Assembly (NCBI GenBank): GCA_031254875.1
Contig: JAIRTW010000030.1
Location: forward strand, 1 to 42,109
Reading direction: 5' to 3'
DNA length: 42,109 nt
DNA from: Candidatus Bathycorpusculum termitum
Lineage (GTDB): Archaea; Thermoproteota; Bathyarchaeia; Bathyarchaeales; Bathycorpusculaceae
Shown: positions 34,032-42,109 of the stretch, in pieces
How positions within the stretch are numbered: the stretch's first letter is position 1
Layout of the letters: each line of letters starts with the position of its first letter
Position numbers and translations under genes: made by a program
Notes under the pieces: generated by a model
Seen by the model: the letters and a program-made list of their open reading frames with translations, nothing else
What the model was told of the DNA's origin: nothing
The model's database searches: none

Positions 34032-34258
34032 CTCACTTAAGCCTACAACAAACATTCTCTATATTTTTGTGATAACGAGCTGATTGAGGTTTCCATAAAG
34101 CTAATGTTGCATCGAGTTTGTAGAGTTAAATTTGACAATCCCTACAGGTTTGATACCTCAGACGTCCGATAGATATCGGTTCTTCTGCCCGCGTTAGCTT
34201 TTATTCACAGCTAATACCTACCTATAGTAATGTCAATAGTTTACTATAGCACTTGATT

Positions 34259-34800
34259 TTAAATTAATTCACATCCACAATGTTTAAAATAGTTTGCAAT
34301 AGCATTCGCAACCATACAATTACAGGTCAGCAACATCTTGGGTCGAGATCCAACTAAGTGCTTTTAACAAGACTCTTTGCACTTCATCTTCTGCTTTGAT
34401 TTTTAACTTACGAAACATCGTTTTCATTTTTGACCACGCCAACTCTATCGGATAAAATCAGGCGAATACTTGGGCTAATAAACAACAACCACACCCCTAC
34501 TAAGCAACGGCAAAAGCACCCCCTTAACCCTATGCACCGACAAGTTATCCAACACAAAACATCACCCACCCCCAACACAGAGCCAAAACCTCCAACACAT
34601 AACACTCAAAAACCACCCATTCAACGACCCTCAAAAACCATAGAAGCCCTAACCCCCCCCAACCAAGTACAGAAATCAACGACTCCGCTTAACTGCCCAT
34701 CAGGCACATAATCCTCCACCCGAACAGAGTTCTCACCTCAAATGTGCTATCTGATGTGTCTTTGACAAAACATCATCTATGAAACGCAAAAAGCCGTCTT
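34259..34800 (-). mobile_element. IS630-family transposase pseudogene, interrupted by a 34-bp insertion
   Basis: On the minus strand, with frame breaks, the order of an IS630 transposase is seen: FIDDVLSKTH (first acidic region), ENSVRVEDYVPDGQLSGVV, GVRASMVFEG, then LDNLSVHRVKGVLLPLLS, VVVVY with a stop inside, PKYSPDF, PIELAWSKMKTMFRK and LSWISTQDV. At that point a 34-bp segment interrupts the gene; without it the reading would go on as DVANYFKHCGCELI and stop at 34259-34261. The forward shadow frame at 34430-34711 is only its antisense. I found no terminal inverted repeats. Dead for several reasons. Confidence 0.75.
34300..34328 (-). repeat. Second copy of the 29-bp repeat, inside the IS630 pseudogene
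   Basis: Exact match on the minus strand to 29177-29205. It lies within a 34-bp insertion that splits the transposase between DV and ANYFKHCG; the insertion is bounded by a TTGC direct repeat, as if a short sequence had integrated with target duplication. Confidence 0.7.
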
Positions 34801-34854
34801 GTGGCACCAATAATAAAAGGAAGCTAATCGGCAATTCAATTGGCTGGATTATAT

Positions 34855-36117
34855 TTAAATCAACCACGCAGGAACAAACCAGTTCTTGTTATCAACGGGT
34901 AACAAATCGTTAGCCATACAGACTACTGCACCCGTTCCGATTTCAGTTATATATTGCTCAAATTCGCCGAACCGTTCCGGCTCAGTTACGGGATTAAGCA
35001 CTTTAAAATGTTTAATCGCCTCGACGCCAGGAGAAGCTGCCTTTTTCACTTCTATGGGATATAACGTACCGTTTTCATAAATTAAAAGGTCAATTTCCCG
35101 TTTTTCTTTATCGCGATAATAAAAAAGCGGCACTTCTTTTCCATCGTTTAAATAGCTCTTATATATTTCAGAAAACACCCAGCTCTCAAAAAACGCCCCA
35201 GACATCGCACCACGTTCAAGCGTCTCAGAATTCCCCCATTTCAAAAGATAAGCACAAAGTCCTGTGTCTAAAAAATGCATCAGCGGCATTTTTGTCGCCC
35301 GTTTCAAAACATTATTGTAATACGGCTGAACCAACGCAACAAGCCCAGACGAAACCAATAACGACATCCACTTTTTTGCCGTCGGCGAACTGATTCCAGC
35401 ATCTTTAGCCATTTCCTCATAAACAATCGGCCGGGCAGTACGTGCCGCAACCGCTATCATAAAATTATGAAAAGATGTTTCGTCAGCGACTTGGGATAAA
35501 TCCTTAATATCCCGTTGCAAATAGGTATTAATATAGGCGCGATAAAACTCGGACAAATCTGGCGCATCATCGCCGTAAAGCGCCGGAAACGCACCTTTAA
35601 AAATTCGCACATAAATTTCATTTATGCCCATTTTATGCGCATTCTGCAACCGCAACATCAGTCGGCGGGGCTCTGTCGTAAACGGCTCAGACTCAATACC
35701 GTCAATTTCGCTCGAAGACAGCCCCAAAAGATTGACAATGCCAACGCGCCCTGCAAGAGATTCACTAACATTCTTCATCATATGAAACGCTTGGGAACCT
35801 GTCAACCAAAAGTCACCCTTCTTGCCCGAACTATCCACACTCATTTTTACATACGGTAATATTTCAGGGGCGTATTGAATTTCATCAATCAACACCGGCG
35901 GGGTAAACCGTTGCATAAATAAGGCAGGATCAGACTTTGCCATACGACGGATATCTGGATCATCAAGGGTTACATATTTGCGAGAATTATCGGTAAGCAT
36001 AACGAGTTGTTTTAGCATTGTAGTCTTCCCGACCTGACGCGGACCCGTTACTAACAAAACAGGAAAAGTTGCAGATATGCTTAGTATGGATTTTTCAATC
36101 GCTCGTTTAATATACAT
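34855..36117 (-). CDS. AAA ATPase with DUF4143 nuclease-like C-terminus
   Basis: A 420-residue archaeal/bacterial orphan ATPase of the AAA_14-DUF4143 type. The P-loop VTGPRQVGKTTMLKQ lies at about residues 24-38, and VLIDEIQYAPEI (Walker B) near 76. The C-terminal DUF4143 part has REIDLLIYENGTLYPIEVKK, a PD-(D/E)XK-like core. The family is widespread, fast-moving and often near mobile DNA; the biological role is not established. I chose ATG 36117 over 36132 because conserved MYIKRAIEKS begins there. Its stop lies 54 bases from the IS630 pseudogene, which suggests co-arrival on mobile DNA. Confidence 0.88.
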   Translation of the reverse strand: MYIKRAIEKSILSISATFPVLLVTGPRQVGKTTMLKQLVMLTDNSRKYVTLDDPDIRRMAKSDPALFMQRFTPPVLIDEIQYAPEILPYVKMSVDSSGKKGDFWLTGSQAFHMMKNVSESLAGRVGIVNLLGLSSSEIDGIESEPFTTEPRRLMLRLQNAHKMGINEIYVRIFKGAFPALYGDDAPDLSEFYRAYINTYLQRDIKDLSQVADETSFHNFMIAVAARTARPIVYEEMAKDAGISSPTAKKWMSLLVSSGLVALVQPYYNNVLKRATKMPLMHFLDTGLCAYLLKWGNSETLERGAMSGAFFESWVFSEIYKSYLNDGKEVPLFYYRDKEKREIDLLIYENGTLYPIEVKKAASPGVEAIKHFKVLNPVTEPERFGEFEQYITEIGTGAVVCMANDLLPVDNKNWFVPAWLI

Positions 36118-36286
36118 AACACACCACATCATTTGACTATTCTAAACTATATATTCATTATAGCCAGTATTTCGAGAATTATCAAGCCGCCACAGCAATC
36201 CAAAAGCACAGTAACAGAACCAAACTCAAATTAAATCGCCCCAATAACCAAAACCAGCACAAAAACTGCTTTTTTTACCAGGGGTT

Positions 36287-36310
36287 TGGTGCCGAGGGCA
36301 GGGTTTGAAC
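36287..36310 (-). other. Orphan 3' end of a tRNA gene (fragment A)
   Basis: On the minus strand the 24 bases read as the T-loop (GTTCAAA), the 3' T-stem, the 3' acceptor strand CCTCGGC, discriminator A and CCA. The 5' half of the tRNA is absent and the T-stem has no partner, so this is only a fragment. Nearly identical to fragment B at 40137-40160 (22 of 24 bases). Could be a relic attachment site. Confidence 0.5.
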
Positions 36311-36417
36311 ATAAGATTAATGGCCATATCGCCATCATACAGCCTCTTTTTTCCAGTTTTAGCTTATTGAGTGTTTGGCTCTTTGTTTTGTCAATGCTTT
36401 TTAAAATGGCTGTTATA

Positions 36418-37182
36418 TTAGCATTTAAGTCTCTTCTTTAATCTGCTGGCAAACTCTGCAAGACCAACTCCCAAAAATCCAAAAACCATCCCAGTCACTG
36501 CAATTTGAGGCAAACCCACCGCCAACTCGATATAAGATGTGCTTGACCAACTGCCATTACCTTCCCCTCCAGTGATTGTTGGGCCGACCGGGATTTCCAC
36601 TTGGGTTCCTATGTTGACACTGAAAACTAACATAAGCGCAAGCAGAAGGACCAGCAGGGTGAATGTCAGGATTGCGGGTTTGAATAAGTCATAGAAGTCG
36701 TGAGAATGTGACCGCCGAACGGCGAGTCTCCACATAACAGCTCCTGGAACAATGATCCCATAAACCGTTATGCAGGCGCTAATGATGACTAGCACTGAGA
36801 GGGATTTTATTCCTGCAGATGCCGCCCACATAAAACCCCAAAACCCAACGTTCATCAGCGTTAATGCAAACCCGACAAATCCGATAAGCAGAGCGTCAGC
36901 CATGCACAGTGGGGAAGGTTCAGCTTTCTTTTCCTTGAATGTTTGCAGGAACTGCACCGCCAAATGCCCTTTTTCTGTAAGGGTATATTTGCCTGATTCG
37001 TCTTTTTGAATTAGGTCGGCAAGAATTTTGAGGTGATAATTGAATTTGCCTGTGTTGGAGACTTCTACTATGTCCATTAGGTCTGTGTAGGAGAGGTTAG
37101 GCGTTTGGTTTAGTGCTTGGATGATTTTGCGGCGAATAGGGTGTTTAAGAACGTCTTGGAAGGATTCAATGTCTACAGTCAT
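36418..37182 (-). CDS. wHTH regulator with four membrane segments
   Basis: A 254-residue protein. Residues 8-75 form an ArsR-type winged helix (LKHPIRRKIIQALNQ, then LMDIVEVSNTGKFNYHLKIL); the rest shows four hydrophobic helices, at about 93-115, 122-146, 163-187 and 225-247. Such membrane-bound wHTH proteins are frequent in this archaeal group and probably sense the envelope. ATG 37182 is followed upstream by a perfect inverted repeat at 37229-37261, a likely operator. The gene points away from the Kelch gene upstream, which is on the same strand. Target genes unknown. Confidence 0.85.
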   Translation of the reverse strand: MTVDIESFQDVLKHPIRRKIIQALNQTPNLSYTDLMDIVEVSNTGKFNYHLKILADLIQKDESGKYTLTEKGHLAVQFLQTFKEKKAEPSPLCMADALLIGFVGFALTLMNVGFWGFMWAASAGIKSLSVLVIISACITVYGIIVPGAVMWRLAVRRSHSHDFYDLFKPAILTFTLLVLLLALMLVFSVNIGTQVEIPVGPTITGGEGNGSWSSTSYIELAVGLPQIAVTGMVFGFLGVGLAEFASRLKKRLKC

Positions 37183-37228
37183 GGTAAGCCCTTGTTAGGG
37201 TTAGTTTGCGTGGCTTGATTTAACCCTA

Positions 37229-37261
37229 TTTGACTAATCGAGTTATCAAAAGTTAGTCAAA
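37229..37261 (-). promoter_or_regulatory. Perfect 9-bp inverted repeat upstream of the wHTH gene
   Basis: TTTGACTAA and TTAGTCAAA (37229-37237 and 37253-37261) are perfect inverted copies with a 15-base spacer, about 47-79 bases upstream of the regulator's start. Likely an autoregulatory operator. Confidence 0.6.
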
Positions 37262-37445
37262 CAAAAAGCAGCTAGATTAGTAATGCTTGGCTTTTCCCCG
37301 AAAGACGGCTTTTTCAAAAAGGCTAGACAATGTCTGACTTTTTCCATTTTCCAAATTCACGGAGGGCGATATCTGTTGAATTGCGGCATGTAAATTGATA
37401 AAATTGTCGAGCATTTTTCAAACGAATCACCTTAATTAAAATACG

Positions 37446-38697
37446 TCAGGATCTGCCTATTTCGCAGGTATTTTCAAGACACAGGGCATTTTCATGGATT
37501 TCTTTTCGCCTATATAATTCCGCCTGAATTTTAGGTGGTTCAGGGGTAGGAAGGGGCGTCTTAGTAGGCTCAGGTGTAGGATTAGCCGGTTTAGGGGTAA
37601 CAAGCGGTAGCGCGTCTTTGTAACCTTTTGCTATATATCGTTCATTAACCGAGTAGATGTCATATCCAAAAGCGTCTTTTCCGCCTATTACATACAAAAT
37701 GTCGTCAACAACTGCAACTCCAAACTGGTCGCGATAAGTAGGCATATTATTGACAGTTGACCAGGTATCCTTTTCCGGATCATAAATCCAATTAGTCGAA
37801 ATTGGCTGCCCCGGACCAGAGGTTAATCCAAAAATATAGACTCTCGCAGGGGCATAGACACCCGTTGTCATACAAGCACCCGTAACTGAAACTGAAGTAC
37901 CATAAGGGCTCTGTGTAGACTCACCATATATTCCATCGGGGTGTGTTTTTCCTTCACTCCACACATCAGCTTTAGTATCATAAATCATAACTGCCCCTTT
38001 TGACCTCCACCAAACCTCAGCATCATACCCATATGTGAAATAAACCATTATTTTGTTATCCAACACAACCGCCAAATCAAACCCAATAGCTGAATTATAT
38101 GCATCATCGGGTAGGGATATACTGGTTTTTTTGGTCCATTCATCAGCAACTGGGTTATACATAAACAAATCACAACCAACTATAGCAAAAAGTTCCCCAT
38201 CCGCAACATATACGTGAAAGCCCAGACCATCAAATGGAATATCTTTTTTTGCGCTCCAACTATTGGTAACTGGATCATAAACCTCCGTTACCCGATATAT
38301 ACTATAATCCCCTGGCTTATCAAGAACTTCGCCACCCATACAGTAAATCTTACCTTGATAGACCGCTATAACAAAGTTAGCTCTTGGGGTCGGCATAGGT
38401 TCCAAAGTAACCCATTTATCAGTTGCAGGGTCATACCTTTCATTTGTGCCTACAAAACCAGTTTGATAAGGCCCCCACCATTCATGGTTTGTTGCAGTGT
38501 AGCCCCCAATAGCGTAAATTTTACCCTCAACAGCAACAACACCCAAATTAGCCCTCGCCTGAGGCAAGGGGTTTTTTTGTGTTCCAAGAATCCTCAACTA
38601 ACTCTGAAACTAAAACAGAATTAAATGCTATTATAAATATTCCACTTATAAGACAGAAGAGCAACAGGAAGAGCAAAAATTTGTTTCTGCTTGTCAT
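37446..38697 (-). pseudogene. Kelch-repeat secreted protein, frameshifted after the signal peptide
   Basis: The kelch frame (37446-38597) begins inside the gene. Upstream in another frame lies MTSRNKFLLFLLLFC, ISGIFIIAFNSVLVSELVE and DSWNTK, a signal peptide and start of mature protein that match the Kelch paralogue at 40477. An extra A in the A7 run (T7 at 38572-38578 on the plus strand) breaks the frame; six A would restore it. Six kelch blades follow, e.g. VVAVEGKIYAIGGY, YQGKIYCMGGE and DDILYVIGGKD. The C-terminus is Pro/Thr-rich, then ends polar without the membrane anchor seen in the paralogue. Likely a secreted beta-propeller. Indel may be a sequencing error. Confidence 0.85.
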
Positions 38698-38833
38698 CAG
38701 AAGGGTATTTTGGTTGTTTGTTGATAAAGGTTTTTGTAAATACGAGTTTTGAACACGAAAAATGGTTTGAGCTATCTTTCTGATTTACCGTAAGTATGTC
38801 TGGCTAATGCTTTCTAAGAATAAACGCTTCAAA

Positions 38834-39014
38834 ATGAGCATAAAACTCCAAAACCTGCTCGAACGTTTGCCTAAAAAAACAGAACACCTCAGGTGGTGGT
38901 GTAGCTAGTATAGTATCGTTGTTTGCGCTAAATCCGCCTATTGCAATTGGTGTGGTAGGTTTTACAGCACTTTTTGAAGGATTTAAAAAAGTTGTAGAAA
39001 AAAATAAACGTTGA
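38834..39014 (+). pseudogene. Small membrane protein gene, broken at an A7 run
   Basis: The start frame reads MSIKLQNLLERLPKK. With one A fewer in the A7 run at 38873-38879, the frame would continue as QNTSGGGVASIVS, then a hydrophobic FALNPPIAIGVVGFTALF and a basic tail FKKVVEKNKR before TGA 39012-39014. That would be a 59-residue protein with one membrane segment, perhaps a toxin or immunity-like peptide. The gap after it, up to 39311, holds no further supported gene. Confidence 0.4.
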
Positions 39015-39311
39015 TACCTTGGTTCTTTGTTAAAACAGGCGGGTAGGTGTGGTGAGTTTTGTTGTGATTTGATGCTTGTATGAGTTGCAGGGGGAACATT
39101 AGCGGGTTTGGCGAAAGAACAAAAGGGGCCCGTCTGAAATAGCGAAAGACCTTTTTATAGAATTAGGATGCAAAATTTGTATGGCTTAAGTTTTGGGGTT
39201 TTTTGGAATTTATTTTACCCGTCTTTTTCAAGCCGATTCTTTAAAGTTATTTTGGCAAACGTCCGATTCCCCGAAGACTTTTTAAAAAGATAGACATATA
39301 CCCTGATTTGT

Positions 39312-39788
39312 CTAAAAGTGTTCAGTTATTTTTTGGCAGAATTCTTTAGCTGTCATAACTTTATCTTTCAGATTTGGCAGACGTTCAAAGTGTTCTTTGT
39401 TTTCAGTCAATAAGATATCGCAGTCTTCTACGAGAAAGGAGGCTGCGATTGCTACGTCTGGGTATTCTATGGGTTGTCCTTTTGCAATTAAATAGGCGTT
39501 GAGTTCAGCTATGAGTTTAACTGTTTCTCCGTTTAGGGAAACCCAGCGAAATTGGTTGAGCACTTTTTCAGCTTTTTTCACTGCAATATTGTGATCTTTT
39601 CGCAGGTATGAACCTGTTAGAATTTCGGAGACACTTACTGTGCTTATGTATGCATTACTGGTGTGGGTCAACTGTTTGCAAAGTTCAATTGTAGTTTGTT
39701 TTCCCCTATCTATGTCAACGATTATGGAGGTATCAACAAATACTGTTAGGGGATCGGTGGTTGGTGTTGGCTTCTGTTTTTGGGGCAT
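39312..39788 (-). CDS. VapC-like PIN-domain ribonuclease
   Basis: A 158-residue PIN-domain protein, the toxin half of a likely VapBC pair. The acidic active-site residues are visible in FVDTSIIVDID (Asp19), VSEIL and EYPDVAIAA, with the last in DILLTENKEHF. The order VDTS, E, D, T-E/N-KHF is that of VapC. PIN enzymes cut RNA with magnesium. It overlaps by one base the stop of the AbrB-type antitoxin upstream. An N-terminal extension of about 14 residues precedes the domain. Confidence 0.9.
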   Translation of the reverse strand: MPQKQKPTPTTDPLTVFVDTSIIVDIDRGKQTTIELCKQLTHTSNAYISTVSVSEILTGSYLRKDHNIAVKKAEKVLNQFRWVSLNGETVKLIAELNAYLIAKGQPIEYPDVAIAASFLVEDCDILLTENKEHFERLPNLKDKVMTAKEFCQKITEHF

Positions 39789-40039
39789 TAGGGGATCAAA
39801 CCCAGTCGTTTAAACCTGTTCGTGGAATCAGATCGTATGGCAGTGAGTATTTTTTCAAAGTCGTCGGGTAGAAAGTCTGTGCAGTCTTTCCATACTTCGT
39901 CGTCAGTTTTCTCAATTATTATTTTATTGCCTTCCACCACGCTCATCTTTACCCTGTCACCTTCAGCTATTCCCACTACTTCTCGTATCTCTTTAGGTAT
40001 GGTGACCTGTGAATGTCGTGTTACAGTTACTAAAGCCAT
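39788..40039 (-). CDS. AbrB/MazE-like antitoxin (VapB-type)
   Basis: About 83 residues. The N-terminal half is a swapped-hairpin AbrB fold: VTVTRHSQVTIPKEIREVVG, with RVKMSVVEGNKIIIEK completing the beta strands. The C-terminal part (CTDFLPDDFEKILTAIRSD) would neutralise the PIN toxin. I chose ATG 40039; two more start codons, at 40048 and GTG 40051, are in frame. The stop overlaps the PIN gene ATG by one base, so they are translated together, typical of toxin-antitoxin operons that self-regulate. Confidence 0.88.
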   Translation of the reverse strand: MALVTVTRHSQVTIPKEIREVVGIAEGDRVKMSVVEGNKIIIEKTDDEVWKDCTDFLPDDFEKILTAIRSDSTNRFKRLGLIP

Positions 40040-40051
40040 AGTCCTCATCAC

Positions 40052-40476
40052 TACTCATTACTATCATTTTTTACTAATAAAAGAATTACTACAAAAGTGT
40101 AATAATGCAGGTCGATAAATTAAGCTTCGACACAACTGGTGTCGATGGCAGGGTTTGAACGGGGGTAAGTTGGAGACATCCATAATTTTTTTAGGTGACC
40201 AGAACCGCAAATGCCGCGACTTCACTTTAAAACCAAACTAACACACTCCGCGCTTCCCCTTTTTTGAAAAAACCAAAGAAACAGAAATATTATGAAAACT
40301 GAACGAAACACACCCACAACAAAGACAAGAAAACGTCTCTGCTCCAATTTAGACAAAATAATCGCCTTCTCACCCAAAGAACGTGTTTAACCACATTACA
40401 AATGAGCGGGCTATCTCACTAAACAGGGAGTATCCAAATGTAACGCACTCAGAACACTGTTGATATCGTTTGTTGT
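40052..40476. other. Intergenic region with a tRNA fragment and no clear gene
   Basis: Holds the orphan tRNA fragment B (below). A frame of 33 codons, starting at about 40291 with MKTERNTPTTKTRKRLC, is basic but has no supporting signal, so I do not call it. Otherwise nothing seen. Confidence 0.4.
40137..40160 (-). other. Orphan 3' end of a tRNA gene (fragment B)
   Basis: On the minus strand it reads GTTCAAACCCTGC, then acceptor strand CATCGAC, A and CCA. Same structure as fragment A with two different acceptor bases, so it may come from another tRNA. No 5' half is found near it. Confidence 0.5.
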
Positions 40477-41667
40477 TTATGTTGGCCTCTTTTTAAAATA
40501 AAAAAATAGCCCTGCTATAGTAATTCCAACTGTTAACACTAAAGCAACTACAAAAAGATAGATTGAATAGGACTTAGGTTCAGGTTCAACAACAGACACA
40601 TCAGACTGTGTAGGGGTAACAGAGGGAGAAGTAACTGGCAACAGAGTGCTCTGATAACCAATTGGTATGTACTGCTCATTTCTAGAATAAACTTCTGGAA
40701 AACTCGGTTCCCCCAACGTACCATTGTATGTTATTGCGTGTCCTCCAATTACATATAAAATATCATCAACAACAGCAATACCAAACGATATTCGAACCTT
40801 AGGCATATTCTTAGCAGTTGACCAAACATCACTCACCGGATCATAAACCAAATTAATCACTGAATCATCAGAGGACCAGTATCCTATGACATATATTTTT
40901 TTGGGTGCATAACAACCAGTTGTCGCTCCAGCACCGCCAGCACTCACAGGAATACTAGGCCCAAATTTCCCTTTACTCCACACATCAGTCTTTGGATCAT
41001 AAATCCTGACCTCATTCACATATGTATCAATACCACCAGTAACTATTATTTTGTCATCTACAACAACTGAAACAAGACCATAATTCGAGACCGGCAAACT
41101 GGCTTTTTGGATCCATTGATCAGCAACTGGATCATACATATACAATTCGCCAACCATGCCAGCTGCCCCATCTATGACAAAAATGTTTCCATCCACAACA
41201 TGTGCCTGTATATACTGCCAAGTAAACGGCGTTACAGCCTTTGTGCTCCAACTATCAGTAACTATATCATAAACCTCATTCACATCACAAGCAATAGCAA
41301 TATCCCACCACACATTATCATGAATGGTAAAGTCTACTGTACCGCCGATACAGTAAATCTTGCCTTCATAAGCTACAATACCAAAATTTGATCTTGGTGT
41401 AGGCATAGACTTTAGAGTAAGCCAGGTATTAGACACAGGGTCATACTGTTCATTTGTACCTACAAAGGCGTTGCTTATTCGACCTCCAATAGCGTAAATT
41501 TTGCCCTCAACAGCAACAACCCCCAAATCAGACCGCGCATAACTCATGGGCGTTTTGGTATTCCAAGAATTTTCAGCTACCCCTTCTGCTAAAACAGGAT
41601 TAAATGCCATTACAAAGGATCCAGTTACAAAAAAAACAAGCAACGACAAAGGAATAAGTTTGTTCAT
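40477..41667 (-). CDS. Kelch-repeat surface protein with signal peptide and membrane anchor
   Basis: A 396-residue surface protein, paralogue of the broken gene at 37446. It has a signal peptide (LIPLSLLVFFVTGSFVMAF), then kelch blades with YAIGGR, YCIGGT, NIFVIDG, IIVTGGI, YVIGYW and YVIGGHA, forming one six-bladed propeller. A Pro/Thr/Ser stretch follows and a C-terminal anchor (YLFVVALVLTVGITIAGLFF, then YFKKRPT). The anchor shares its last hydrophobic block and FFYFK with the 29190 adhesin-like protein. It likely binds sugars or proteins outside the cell. ATG 41667. Confidence 0.88.
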   Translation of the reverse strand: MNKLIPLSLLVFFVTGSFVMAFNPVLAEGVAENSWNTKTPMSYARSDLGVVAVEGKIYAIGGRISNAFVGTNEQYDPVSNTWLTLKSMPTPRSNFGIVAYEGKIYCIGGTVDFTIHDNVWWDIAIACDVNEVYDIVTDSWSTKAVTPFTWQYIQAHVVDGNIFVIDGAAGMVGELYMYDPVADQWIQKASLPVSNYGLVSVVVDDKIIVTGGIDTYVNEVRIYDPKTDVWSKGKFGPSIPVSAGGAGATTGCYAPKKIYVIGYWSSDDSVINLVYDPVSDVWSTAKNMPKVRISFGIAVVDDILYVIGGHAITYNGTLGEPSFPEVYSRNEQYIPIGYQSTLLPVTSPSVTPTQSDVSVVEPEPKSYSIYLFVVALVLTVGITIAGLFFYFKKRPT

Positions 41668-41755
41668 GCTTAACCCTTAGCTATATCTTGTTTTGAGGTG
41701 TAATTTAGCTTTCCATTCATGTACACATGATTGATCTCGCTGAAACGTGTTTATC

Positions 41756-41845
41756 GATTAGTTTGTGAGCGGGAGGGAAAATACAGTAGAAAGAAAGAAA
41801 GAACCAATGAGCAAACCAAGAAATACGCCCACTCACAAACTAATC
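41756..41845. repeat. Long inverted repeat near the window end
   Basis: Arms of 18 bases: GATTAGTTTGTGAGcGGG (41756-41773) and CCCaCTCACAAACTAATC (41828-41845), with one mismatch and a 54-base loop. It could be a MITE-like element, a hairpin RNA, or a regulatory site upstream of the Kelch gene. The tail from 41846 to 42109 shows no gene I can support. Confidence 0.6.
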
Positions 41846-42109
41846 AGTAAAGACAGCGGTTCTGTTTTTGAAAACCCGAAAGGTATGGGAAACAGTGGAA
41901 ACTCTTAGAACTAAACGGACTTGACCGCTTAGTACGCGGTTGGAGGTTTTAGAGCAGAACACAGAGGTTAGACCATGAGCCTCAAACGCCGCTTATAGCA
42001 AGTTTAAATTACATTGGCATGTGTGTTTCAAGGTGTCGGTCTAAATAAGTCCTGTTTCCCATGTTTTTCACAATTATTGACCTTGCTACAGCGTGGAAAT
42101 AGGACAATG

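Noticed and set aside
34430-34711. Plus-strand Pro/Thr/Asn-rich reading frame
   Set aside because: Antisense of the degenerate IS630 transposase on the minus strand.

Overview
This window looks like a chromosomal segment of an archaeon. It carries a TATA-binding protein, transcription factor S, an archaeal-type UMP kinase, a Fap7/AK6-type adenylate kinase, a UPF0282 metallo-beta-lactamase-fold protein and a TtuA/Ncs6-type tRNA thiolation enzyme. The mix of a four-subunit ferredoxin-dependent 2-oxoacid oxidoreductase, many small zinc-ribbon proteins, wHTH-transmembrane regulators and gut-style adhesin-like surface proteins suggests a mesophilic anaerobe of the Bathyarchaeia type. That placement is inference; I could run no search.

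Layout. 0.7-13.7 kb: UMP kinase; a SNF2 helicase and SWIM zinc-finger pair; a small zinc ribbon; a thiolase and DUF35 pair; a DUF1638 protein; and a giant DUF4011-helicase-nuclease-DUF3320 protein that may act in defence. 13.7-18.4 kb: a HAD phosphatase, a ferredoxin with an ArsR regulator and a clear tandem operator, a secreted protein, a wHTH-membrane protein and a response regulator. Several of these are disrupted by single-base indels, mostly in homopolymers. 18.8-20.4 kb: an IS630 remnant next to a beta-helix surface protein. 20.4-23.5 kb: porGDAB. 23.7-28.95 kb: a decayed gene, then housekeeping genes (MobA-like, TFS, UPF0282, AK6, a nuclease-like protein, a zinc ribbon, a thiolation enzyme).

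29-42 kb is more accessory. It has a repeat-rich adhesin-like protein with a Pro-Ser stalk encoded by a 12-copy hexamer, a nucleotidyltransferase, tbp, a secreted DUF6273 protein, a decayed IS630 transposase, an AAA/DUF4143 ATPase, a wHTH-membrane regulator with its own inverted repeat, two paralogous Kelch surface proteins, a VapBC-like pair and two orphan tRNA 3'-end fragments.

The observations most worth following are: a 29-bp sequence that interrupts the IS630 transposase at 34.3 kb and also supplies the start codon of the 29.2 kb surface gene; IS630 debris beside surface-protein genes; the ArsR operator; the giant helicase-nuclease; and a cluster of one-base homopolymer frameshifts that points either to assembly error or to recent gene decay.
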